Part shown: one piece after another, positions 16,542 to 24,098 of the stretch | Numbering within the stretch: position 1 is the stretch's first letter | Layout: the number at the start of each line of letters is the position of its first letter | From: Natrinema sp. CBA1119 | Lineage (GTDB): Archaea > Halobacteriota > Halobacteria > Halobacteriales > Natrialbaceae | DNA length: 64,000 bases | NCBI RefSeq assembly: GCF_002572525.1 | Contig: NZ_PDBS01000001.1 | Coordinates: forward strand, 2,976,001 to 3,040,000 | Direction: 5' to 3' | Program-made: the position numbers and the translations under genes | Notes under the pieces: generated by a model | What the model was told of the DNA's origin: nothing | What the model saw: only the letters and a program-made list of their open reading frames with translations | The model's database searches: none

Positions 16542-16904
16542 ATGGATTATCAACGGGTGTTAAACTTCTTTCAAAACCGTGGTGTCAACCAGTTCCGTGG
16601 AATGGCACAGTACAGCAAGGGTGACCTCTCGATCGAGTACTCCCGCGACGATAAATCCTTGAGGGTTCTACGTGCGTACTCTGATGATATACTTTTCCAA
16701 CGGGCGAAGGAAAATGTCCAACCAGGGCAGAGCCAAGGCATTCAGGAGGATCTCAACGCTGTGCTCCATTATTACTCCGACTGTCTGCTCATCCATTTAC
16801 TAGTCCAAGACGGTACCGGCATCATCGCCATCTTTGACCCATCCGTAGCCCCCGACACGTACAAGTTCATAGAGAAATCCCTTCAACTGGCCTCTAGTAA
16901 GTGA
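16542..16904 (+). CDS. Small soluble protein, DUF7522-like
   Basis: A 120-aa alpha/beta protein. It starts MDYQRVLNFFQNRGVNQFRG; the core reads LSIEYSRDDKSLRVLRAYSD then a helix and HYYSDCLLIHLLVQDGTGII and IFDPSVAP. The pattern (a Y-x-R-D-D strand, a helix, then a ligand-like strand ending in G-x-x-x-x-F/V-D) resembles haloarchaeal DUF7522 proteins, which have no known function. No membrane segment. It lies between the DUF7504 and HalOD1 genes on the same strand, so it probably belongs to the same signalling group. Confidence 0.6.
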   Translation: MDYQRVLNFFQNRGVNQFRGMAQYSKGDLSIEYSRDDKSLRVLRAYSDDILFQRAKENVQPGQSQGIQEDLNAVLHYYSDCLLIHLLVQDGTGIIAIFDPSVAPDTYKFIEKSLQLASSK

Positions 16905-17019
16905 AACGCTTGACACCGAACACTTTTTCGTTCAAAAGAAAATATGGGCCCTGGCCATTTCCACTGGCCATCGCCAAAAGATGACAAGGGTTTAAGAGGA
17001 AACATGCGTTAGTGCCTGT

Positions 17020-17328
17020 ATGGGGGAAAGCTACAGTCCAGTGTTGAGTCGCGACACGGAGATCCAGCGGGAATTTGATCCGGATAGTTCAGTCGGATAC
17101 GCCATTTTGGAGGCGATCGCCGAACTTGAAGGAGTCGATGCGACAAATTTATTGAAGGAACACAGCTTTGTTCTCTCCGACCACGTTGATGTTGACGCAC
17201 TCAATTCCCTGATTGATACCGGATCCAGCACGGAAGTCAGGATCAGGGCCGACGATTATGTGATAACGGTCGCCCACGACGTGGTCCATGTAGCAAGGAC
17301 CGAACCGGATGGAACACTAGGCCTGTGA
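17020..17328 (+). CDS. HalOD1 output-domain protein
   Basis: A 102-aa protein that is a single HalOD1 domain: SVGYAILEAIAELEGVDATN, LSDHVDVDALNSLID, then VRIRADDYVITVAHDVVHV. HalOD1 is a haloarchaeal output domain proposed to act downstream of two-component signals; stand-alone copies are common. It could receive the signal of the kinase at 13341, since no classical response regulator is present (inference). Start at ATG 17020, a short AT-rich stretch upstream. Confidence 0.8.
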   Translation: MGESYSPVLSRDTEIQREFDPDSSVGYAILEAIAELEGVDATNLLKEHSFVLSDHVDVDALNSLIDTGSSTEVRIRADDYVITVAHDVVHVARTEPDGTLGL

Positions 17329-17440
17329 ACTGCCTCTGGGCTTGACACCAAGATGCCGGCCTGTTCCGCGTGTAGAGGGATGAGGAGAAGTTCCCAAGGT
17401 TGGTCCCTTCAGTATTGAATTTTTACAGATAGGATGATAG

Positions 17441-18613
17441 TCAGTCATCATTCCATTCGAATCCTTGTTCTTCCTCACCGCGATCATCTTCTTCTTCATC
17501 TTGGGTGAGGTCATTAAGATCTCCGAACGGCATGTCTTCACTCGCCTGATCTTCTGGTACGGGGCTCTGAGATTTATCTTCGGAGCCGAGGTCAAGTGAG
17601 AGGTCTGACGGATCATCTGCATCTGAACCGTTATCCATCACATCCTTCGAAGCGGTCTGCGAGGACAAATCCGGCTGTTTCGAGCCGGTTTCCTGAGGGG
17701 AGTGGTTATCCAACTCTTCTCTGAGGTCATCTCGAGACGGCTTATTAGAAGAACTGGATCGTGAATTCCCCTTGTCTGTTTGGGGCTGTTTTTCGGGGCC
17801 TCCTTTCGTAGTGATCACTGTCTTTGAGAGGATCCACCAGGCTGCTTCCTTTTTCACGCCGGTCAACTGTGAATGACACTGTGAGCAGTGCGGGTCCATT
17901 AGTAAGGCGACATCGATTGCTGTCCCACAGGTTTCGCATTCCCCGGTATATGATCCGACGTCACTGGCATCCTGTTTCAGCTTTTGCAAAAGCTTCTGCT
18001 CTTCCTCTATCAGCTCTACCGTCCCGTAGTAATCTTGTTTGATGTTTGCTATTTGATCGTCGAACTCATCGGTTTTTTCAACCAAGAACTTGAGTATAGT
18101 TTGAAGATCATCGAACTTTGAGGAGAGGTCTGCTTCCAGGTTTTTCCTATCGGAGGTTAGCTCTGTTTCGAGTGACTGGAGCTCATCCCTAATTTCAGTT
18201 ATCTGGGATTCGGACTGGGATTCGACCTCAGCGAGCTTGTTTTCTATCTCAGATATCCGTTCTGCAAGTGTACTGGTCCTGGCCCCGATCTGGTTGCTTC
18301 GGCGAACCTCTGTTTGAAGCTCCTTCTCTATATCCTTGACCAGTTCACGGAGTTCTGTCACCTGATCGGGAGCACTTCCAGCTTTGTCCGACGTTGTGGA
18401 CGGCGGACCGGTTCTGCTGGATGGTCCGTGGTTCGTGTCGGTCTCATCCACCAGTTGAGACATTTCGTTTACTGTCCAGTATGACGATATCAGCTTCTGA
18501 AACAGTTCTTCCTTAGAGACCCCTTCAGAGACGGCTTGTTGGTCTATCCACTCCTCAAGTGAGTTGGAGGATGGGAAGCCATCGTTCTGGTCAGTTGGGT
18601 CCCGAGTCATCAA
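17441..18613 (-). CDS. Long coiled-coil protein with zinc ribbon
   Basis: A 390-aa soluble protein. Residues 10-55 (LEEWIDQQAVSEGVSKEELF then LISSYWTVNEMSQLV) look like an RHH/helical N-domain found in a common haloarchaeal family. About 80-225 is an uninterrupted coiled coil. Residues 230-260 hold a zinc ribbon, CETCGTAIDVALL-(x)-HCSQC. The last 110 residues are acidic, Ser/Asp/Glu-rich and probably disordered. It runs opposite to its neighbours on both sides. The family is widespread in haloarchaea; I know of no proven function. A role as a scaffold or regulator in this cassette is a guess. Confidence 0.75.
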   Translation of the reverse strand: MMTRDPTDQNDGFPSSNSLEEWIDQQAVSEGVSKEELFQKLISSYWTVNEMSQLVDETDTNHGPSSRTGPPSTTSDKAGSAPDQVTELRELVKDIEKELQTEVRRSNQIGARTSTLAERISEIENKLAEVESQSESQITEIRDELQSLETELTSDRKNLEADLSSKFDDLQTILKFLVEKTDEFDDQIANIKQDYYGTVELIEEEQKLLQKLKQDASDVGSYTGECETCGTAIDVALLMDPHCSQCHSQLTGVKKEAAWWILSKTVITTKGGPEKQPQTDKGNSRSSSSNKPSRDDLREELDNHSPQETGSKQPDLSSQTASKDVMDNGSDADDPSDLSLDLGSEDKSQSPVPEDQASEDMPFGDLNDLTQDEEEDDRGEEEQGFEWNDD

Positions 18614-18749
18614 AGGTAACTGAGTAAGTATACTTGACCTCTCGCGTGGCTAGGACAAAAGTTTTGTTGTAAGCCACGAAACTCCGGCTACAGTGACCAT
18701 CGTTGTTTCAACTCCCAACTAATATTCTTCAATTTAGCTTTAGTATATA

Positions 18750-19772
18750 ATGCCTCTCGAGAACCGTATTAAACTGTTTGTGAATCAAAATAGCCGGACA
18801 GTGATCGTGGTCTTAGCGGTTGCTGGAATCCTTTTCTTGGTCGGTGCAGGGTACGTGTTTACCAATCCAGCGACAGGGACGGTCACCGAAGATACAAACC
18901 AACAACAGGTGAGTACAGATGTCTCGACCAGAGCGTTCGTGAGCGGGGAGTCTTCCCTCTATGAACAGGATCTGTGGATAGAAAACCGGTCGGCCTATTT
19001 CATATCATCCGCACCAGAGCTCACTCTCGACCTAAATACAACCGTTCCACTGGACCAAGAGGTGACTGTTTCACATGAGCTGGAGATGGAAACTGTTGGT
19101 CTTCGGGACGGACAGCCGTTCCATAGCTCCGTAGAAACACTGCTCAGTTCGAACTACACGGTTACAAACGGGTCCGTCAACTCATCTACGACGATAGATG
19201 TAGAACAGCTCCGTGAAGACATACAGACAAAGGAATCGGAGACACAGGGGGTCGGTCAGTTCGAAATTCGGCTACGGATGAACACGACATATTCAACAGA
19301 TGACTATGACGGCTCACTCACAGCGACAACCCCTCTAGTTATCTCCGGGGAAGCATACTACCTCGGTGGCAGCCTAAGCGAAAGTCGTACACACTCCACG
19401 GTGGTACAGAGAACTGTTCAGCAGCCATCCAGTCCGCTTGTCTATGGAGGGCTCTCAGTGCTCTCTTTGATCCTTTTCGGCCTATGTGGCGTAGTGAACA
19501 GTTTAAAGGACAGTATCAATTCGGAACGGATGAGGACACAGATAATCCACAGTCGCCATGATGAGTGGATCTCACGGGGAGAGTTCCCCACAAATTCGGA
19601 TCGACAGTACATATCTATTCTAACCTTGGGTGACCTCGTGGACGTCGCCATCGATACCAACAAACGTGTTATTTACGACCCAGACATCGAGACGTATGCA
19701 GTGATCGACACCGAGGAGATCTACTACTACGCAATCGACAGGGAGAGTACCGACAACTGGCTAGATATCTGA
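18750..19772 (+). CDS. DUF5305 membrane protein with large outer domain
   Basis: A 340-aa protein with an N-terminal TM or signal anchor (19-39, VIVVLAVAGILFLVGAGYVF), an outer domain of about 190 residues rich in Asn/Ser/Thr beta strands with several N-glycosylation sequons, a second TM helix (about 231-249) and a cytoplasmic tail with LTLGDLVDVAIDTNKRVIYD. This is the DUF5305 layout, repeatedly seen beside SipW-type peptidases and DUF1102 proteins in haloarchaea. I infer a membrane assembly or anchoring role for the secreted DUF1102 subunits. A truncated paralogue lies at 11654-12193. Confidence 0.85.
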   Translation: MPLENRIKLFVNQNSRTVIVVLAVAGILFLVGAGYVFTNPATGTVTEDTNQQQVSTDVSTRAFVSGESSLYEQDLWIENRSAYFISSAPELTLDLNTTVPLDQEVTVSHELEMETVGLRDGQPFHSSVETLLSSNYTVTNGSVNSSTTIDVEQLREDIQTKESETQGVGQFEIRLRMNTTYSTDDYDGSLTATTPLVISGEAYYLGGSLSESRTHSTVVQRTVQQPSSPLVYGGLSVLSLILFGLCGVVNSLKDSINSERMRTQIIHSRHDEWISRGEFPTNSDRQYISILTLGDLVDVAIDTNKRVIYDPDIETYAVIDTEEIYYYAIDRESTDNWLDI

Positions 19773-19803
19773 TAGGAAGTGTCGTCTGCTGCACCGCCCC
19801 TTC

Positions 19804-20334
19804 TCAAGGAGGCTTCTCGAAGTTCTCGAGATTCTGCTTATGGTTCAGATACGCATGACATGATGCTGAAATCAACATGATGCCCACAATCAGGGTTGGG
19901 TACACAAGGGTGGGAACTGGATCCGTTGGAAGGATATCTATCCAGAGAGCCGCCATCACAACGAAAGCGAGAGAGGAAAGGCCGAGATAGTATATACTCC
20001 AGGGAATCGAATTCTCGGGGACAAAATCCAGGTAAATACTGATTTTATCTATCTCATCGGTAAGCTCTATCACCCCGTTCGACTCAGTTAAGACGCCGGC
20101 CCTCTCCAAACGTGGTATATGTGTCTGCTGAAGGGAGGTGTACACCGTCTTACGTTGGTCTGAGGTGAGTTCCTCAATCTTCTTGTCCTGCTCCCAAGCC
20201 GCAACCTGTTCGGCAAGATCGGAAAGCGTGACAGCCTCACCAGTTCTTTTGCAGTAATGGATTACGTAGCGTCGGCGCTGGCTGCTCATCAGATCAAATA
20301 TTTCGTTTTTCGGAAGCTTCTCACCAGTTCCCAT
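19804..20334 (-). CDS. DUF7344 winged-helix membrane regulator
   Basis: A 176-aa protein starting MGTGEKLPKNEIFDLMSSQR (an ATG 11 codons upstream is less likely). The N-terminal winged helix carries QRRRYVIHYCKR and LSDLAEQVAAWE, then RKTVYTSLQQTHIPRLERAG, the DUF7344 signature. Two TM helices follow (about 122-141 and 146-166). A DNA-binding domain tethered to the membrane suggests that it senses envelope state and controls the export genes around it. It runs convergently with the DUF5305 gene and in the same direction as the three DUF1102-type genes. Confidence 0.8.
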   Translation of the reverse strand: MGTGEKLPKNEIFDLMSSQRRRYVIHYCKRTGEAVTLSDLAEQVAAWEQDKKIEELTSDQRKTVYTSLQQTHIPRLERAGVLTESNGVIELTDEIDKISIYLDFVPENSIPWSIYYLGLSSLAFVVMAALWIDILPTDPVPTLVYPTLIVGIMLISASCHAYLNHKQNLENFEKPP

Positions 20335-20495
20335 ACTCCCCCTTCCTTCGAATCGTTCCCCCTCCATCAGTCACTTCGAAATCAAAGTGTTGGCCTAATA
20401 TAGATACCGACCATACCTGAAGTTTGGTTGTTCTCTCCCTGAATACAGAAGTGGACAAGATTCTGTACAGACAGAAGGGGACTATAAGACGTGTA

Positions 20496-21098
20496 CTACT
20501 CGAGACTCACAGAGAGTGTGATATCGAAGTCTGTTTGACTTGGATAGAGTTCGATTGAACTCGGGCCTATACTGGAGATGAGGTTGACCTGTAAGCCGAA
20601 AGGGATTGCTTCGCCCGGTGAAAGCAGTCCATCAACGGCGTTACCGTGGTCACTTTTGGCCAGAAGATTGTCTCCGTTATCTACTCCCCCGGATTCAAGC
20701 GTCTTGTCCGCAGCTGTTACTTGAAGTGAGTTTTCGATTTCTGTGAGTTCTTGGTTCGTGAGAGTACTGCTTGTGGCGTTGAATGAGAAGTAGATACTGT
20801 CTATCCTTCTGGAACTTACGTTCGAGATCAATACTATGTCTTCAAAACGAGTGATCGCCTTCTGTGTCAGGCCTTCCCCGTCTCCGCCAGGCGCAATAGC
20901 GGTCACTCGGCTCTGACTATCTGTTTGGACATGGATCGGCGGGTCGTTAGCCGGAACCAGCTCCAACGAACTATGTGATACGACACGGAAATCCGCAGAT
21001 GCGGATGAGTTCTCGGTGAATGAGGCAGCTGCACCTATAACACCGCCTCCGATGAACAGGCCACCGGTACCAAGGATCATCTTCCTACGTGTTGTCAT
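20496..21098 (-). CDS. Secreted DUF1102/TasA-like protein (1)
   Basis: A 200-aa exported protein. The signal starts MTTRRKMILGTGGLFIGGGV and ends near AASFTENSSASA; the RR is Tat-like, and the region just after the hydrophobic core is where SipW-type peptidases cut TasA-like proteins. The mature part is beta-rich: ADFRVVSHSSLELVPAND, TRFEDIVLISNVSSRRIDSI (the conserved F/L-x-D-I/V-x-x-I/V-x-N-x-S strand of DUF1102), and GLLSPGEAIPFGLQVNLI. It lacks a C-terminal anchor. The most divergent of the three. Confidence 0.72.
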   Translation of the reverse strand: MTTRRKMILGTGGLFIGGGVIGAAASFTENSSASADFRVVSHSSLELVPANDPPIHVQTDSQSRVTAIAPGGDGEGLTQKAITRFEDIVLISNVSSRRIDSIYFSFNATSSTLTNQELTEIENSLQVTAADKTLESGGVDNGDNLLAKSDHGNAVDGLLSPGEAIPFGLQVNLISSIGPSSIELYPSQTDFDITLSVSLE

Positions 21099-21127
21099 TC
21101 TTCAATTACCTGGATGTAAGATGGTCT

Positions 21128-21835
21128 TCACCTTGTCTGTTCTACTTCCGCAGTCACTTCCTCAATCAGTTGAACCGACCGAGACCGGTTACTTCCACCG
21201 ACATTGCCGAATACGTTGTCAGACAGCTCTTCATGCAGACCGGGGACATCGTTTCTCGTAGTATTGGTCTCCAGCCCGATAGTGAAGCTTTCACCCTGCA
21301 TTATCCCTACCGTGTCCGCCGGCTCCCCTTGAGTATCACCTTCAGGATCCGGCGAGAGAAGCGTTCCATCGGAGACCAGTTGAAATACCTCACATGCATC
21401 CCTAGCGCTGAGATTCGTCCCTGAGTCTTCACGTAAAAGATCAGGGAAACTATAGCCGAAACCGACATCAAAGCGGGTTTCCCGGTCTGAATTATTCGTT
21501 ATCTTGAATAATTTTTCAAAGGTATAATTTCTCCCAAGGCCGACAACGACCTGAACCGTAACCATCTCTCCATCGCTGCCTGAAACGTATATCTGGGGTA
21601 GATCGGAGACATTCGGCGACGATCCACCGAACATGCCGCCATCCTCAATGCTGACGTTGTCACCATACTCGTCCTCTCCAAAAAGTTGGATAGTCAGGCT
21701 GGCCTGCGGAGCCACCACCGGGAAACTGGAATCTGAGCCACGGCTTCTGGCCACGTCCACAGCGCCAGTACCAAGCGCCGCACCCGAACCGGCGGCGAAC
21801 AATGCCAATCCGACCACCACATTACGGCGTTTCAT
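21128..21835 (-). CDS. Secreted DUF1102/TasA-like protein (2)
   Basis: A 235-aa exported protein with a Tat-like start (MKRRNVVVGLALFAAGSGAA). The mature part reads FPVVAPQASLTIQLFGEDEY, then FEKLFKITNNSDRETRFDVG, which is the DUF1102/TasA I-x-N-x-S-x-x strand pair, and MQGESFTIGLETNTTRNDVP near the end. The extra segment 125-190 (Cys-containing loop, LLREDSGTNLSARDACEVF) makes it longer than typical DUF1102 proteins. It follows the third copy (21906-22484) by 70 nt and precedes copy 1 by 29 nt, all on one strand. Confidence 0.72.
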   Translation of the reverse strand: MKRRNVVVGLALFAAGSGAALGTGAVDVARSRGSDSSFPVVAPQASLTIQLFGEDEYGDNVSIEDGGMFGGSSPNVSDLPQIYVSGSDGEMVTVQVVVGLGRNYTFEKLFKITNNSDRETRFDVGFGYSFPDLLREDSGTNLSARDACEVFQLVSDGTLLSPDPEGDTQGEPADTVGIMQGESFTIGLETNTTRNDVPGLHEELSDNVFGNVGGSNRSRSVQLIEEVTAEVEQTR

Positions 21836-21905
21836 ATCTTAGAGATTTCCCATTCTTCCCCACAAGCGATAGAGTATTTGTAGACATATAGGAGAGATTG
21901 TAGTA

Positions 21906-22484
21906 TTAGTTAGCGACGATAGTTAGATCGCCGGTACTCGCACCCGGATCGTCTAAAGTGTCATCAGTTGTACCAATCTCAATATCAAGGTATACTGAGT
22001 CACCAGATCCCACATTTATAGTGCTACCACTACCAATAGAGTTATCGCCAGATTTTCCGACATAGAAGGTTACAACAGCCTCATTATTATTCCCATCCTG
22101 CAGAAGCAAGGAAGCCTCCCCATAAGCTGTCGGATCGTTACTCGCCCCTTCTGGGGAGACACCTACTGTCGTGGATTCTCCATCAGCTGAATTATTTGTG
22201 ATTTCCACTACGTCTTCAAGCGTGATTATCGCGTTTTGGTTAAATCCCCCGTCCTCGCCTTCAGGCCCCCCAAGGTCAATCGTCAGTGTCTCACCATTAT
22301 CAGCATTAGTCACATAAGAGCTATTACCGGTGATAGTAAGATAAGCGCTGTTGTCACCAGCTGTATTTACATCAACAGACCGTTCGGCGCTAGCTGTTGA
22401 AAACGCGCCCGTGCTCATGAGGAGACCGCCTCCCCCAACTATTCCTCCGAGTCCGATTAATACGTTGCGTCTACTGAGTACCAT
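21906..22484 (-). CDS. Secreted DUF1102/TasA-like protein (3), canonical copy
   Basis: A 192-aa protein that is the clearest DUF1102 member: SRRNVLIGLGGIVGGGGLLM, then STGAFSTASAERSVDVNTAG with the GAF-S-(x)-AER-(x)-V motif, AYLTITGNSSYVTN, and LEDVVEITNNSADGESTTVG. It is acidic and Asn/Gly/Ser-rich with no anchor, like fibre subunits. The N-terminal strand right after the cleavage region would be the donor strand in a TasA/AbpA-type fibre (inference). First gene of the three-gene run, so likely the major subunit. Confidence 0.82.
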   Translation of the reverse strand: MVLSRRNVLIGLGGIVGGGGLLMSTGAFSTASAERSVDVNTAGDNSAYLTITGNSSYVTNADNGETLTIDLGGPEGEDGGFNQNAIITLEDVVEITNNSADGESTTVGVSPEGASNDPTAYGEASLLLQDGNNNEAVVTFYVGKSGDNSIGSGSTINVGSGDSVYLDIEIGTTDDTLDDPGASTGDLTIVAN

Positions 22485-22564
22485 TGTTCTGATTTGGTTT
22501 TGACACAGGTAGTACTGTGTTCCTAACCTGTTAATGAACTCCTACCCACTTTGTATTTTCCAGC

Positions 22565-22737
22565 TTGAAAGACTTCTCGCCAGGCTTTCCTGTCAGAAAG
22601 CCCGGCTTGAATCCGATTCTATATAAAAAGGGAGTAGCGTACACGCAAATATCTCCTGATTTAACTCCGATGTTGTGAACTATCCTGTCCCCTCGCTTGC
22701 CGCTAATGCGGTTCGCTCCTTGAGGAAGGCGACTCCT
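22565..22737 (+). repeat. Remnant IS200/605 hairpin and right-end scar
   Basis: The DNA between the DUF1102 gene and the divergent sipW (22485-22881) holds a hairpin GGCTTTCCTGTCAGAAAGCC at about 22581-22600 and, from 22675, GTGAACTATCCTGTCCCCTC, another orphan tnpB-end scar. Beyond that lies the sipW promoter (CGTTTTATCAC around 22842). No gene is seen. Confidence 0.45.
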
Positions 22738-22881
22738 CGAAAGACGTTGAACCGACTCAGGGTCGAGCCTCGAGACACCTTGTTCATCTATAGAGCTGGT
22801 TACAGAGTCGAAAAGCTGTTTTCCATATTGCCTCTCTGATAACGCGTTTTATCACTGTCCAGTACTATGGTACAGTGAGAA

Positions 22882-24042
22882 GTGAAATTCAGCGATATCA
22901 TTCAGTATACTGTGTTAATACTGATTTTCCTAGCGGTGGCTGCCTTATTTTTCGGTCAGGCCCTTGGACAGCCTGTTCTTCTTGGCTATGTGGAGACCGG
23001 TAGCATGGAACCCAAACTCGAGCCAGGAGATGGATTCATTGCTGTTCCAACTGCCTTGACAGGTCCACCTGAGTCTGGAGACGTCGTTGTCTTTAACGCC
23101 GAGGAGCTACAGGGAGGGGGGTTGACCACACACCGTGTCGTCGATCAAACAGAGGAGGGGTATATCACCCAGGGTGATGCGAATGCATTCACGGATCAAG
23201 ATGGCCCTGAGCCGCCGGTTTCGGAGTCTCAAATCGTTGCGAAGGCGTTACAGTTTAACGGCGGGATCGTCGTTATTCCAAACCTTGGATCCGGTGTTTT
23301 AGCAATCCAGGGCGTGATATCAGGTATTGTTGCGGTTTTTGTAGGAGTTCCAGGGCTGGGAGATTTGGTCAACGGTGAGTTTTCTCCGAGGGCATTGGTA
23401 GTTGTCGGAGGTTTACTTATCGTAGTCAATTTGGTAGCGGACTCTCTTACAGGGAATCGGAAGAGAGAAAACCATAGCCGTCGACGTCGCGGATACTATA
23501 CTTCTGGAATGATTTTTCTTATCATAGCAATTGTCATTATCGCTCCCGCAACGGCTAGTATGGTGCTGGGGTCCGGTTCAAACAGCCTTGACATTGTTAG
23601 TTCGGAATCACCCAACGATAACCCGCTTGTTGTGCCCGAAGGAGAAACATCGACGATTGAGTACCAGGTGAGCAATGACGGGTATATTCCCATGATGACC
23701 GTTCTCGAGACGGATAATCAGGATATTTCATTTTCAAAATCGGTTGTCAGTCTTTCCCCTCGTTCGGAAGAAACGATCGGCCTGACGATACAGGCACCAG
23801 CAGAGACCGGTGCATATAGTAGGGATGTCTCCCAGCACCGTTATCTACCGTTTCTACCCCGTTCAGTTATTCTTGCACTGCATGAAATACACCCGCTTCT
23901 GGCTGTTGCGGCAGTGAACTCTGTACTGCTTGTTGGGGCACTTAGTCTCGGTATTGTCACTATCGGGTTTGACTCTGTCCGTCTCCGTTCGGCCAGTCGA
24001 AACATCTCGTTCCTCGAAAAGCTGAAGAGACGATTCCTGTGA
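22882..24042 (+). CDS. sipW: ER/SipW-type signal peptidase I with C-terminal extra domain
   Basis: A 386-aa serine peptidase of family S26B. Start is GTG (MKFSDIIQYT). The first TM helix is at 9-26. Catalytic Ser41 sits in ETGSMEPKLEPGD and His84 in TTHRVVDQ; the His instead of Lys marks the ER/SipW type. The third box is ITQGDANAFTDQD (Asp99/105). After three more TM segments (about 118-145, 171-186, 206-228) comes an outer beta domain (235-325, EGETSTIEYQVSNDGYIPMM) and a last TM (about 340-365). Such peptidases process TasA/camelysin-like fibre subunits. It is divergent from the DUF1102 genes and convergent with the beta-solenoid gene. Confidence 0.88.
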   Translation: MKFSDIIQYTVLILIFLAVAALFFGQALGQPVLLGYVETGSMEPKLEPGDGFIAVPTALTGPPESGDVVVFNAEELQGGGLTTHRVVDQTEEGYITQGDANAFTDQDGPEPPVSESQIVAKALQFNGGIVVIPNLGSGVLAIQGVISGIVAVFVGVPGLGDLVNGEFSPRALVVVGGLLIVVNLVADSLTGNRKRENHSRRRRGYYTSGMIFLIIAIVIIAPATASMVLGSGSNSLDIVSSESPNDNPLVVPEGETSTIEYQVSNDGYIPMMTVLETDNQDISFSKSVVSLSPRSEETIGLTIQAPAETGAYSRDVSQHRYLPFLPRSVILALHEIHPLLAVAAVNSVLLVGALSLGIVTIGFDSVRLRSASRNISFLEKLKRRFL

Positions 24043-24098
24043 CATCCTCTTTGCCCTCAACGGGCTTTCTCCTTGAATCCCCGTAACAGCCAAGATTG

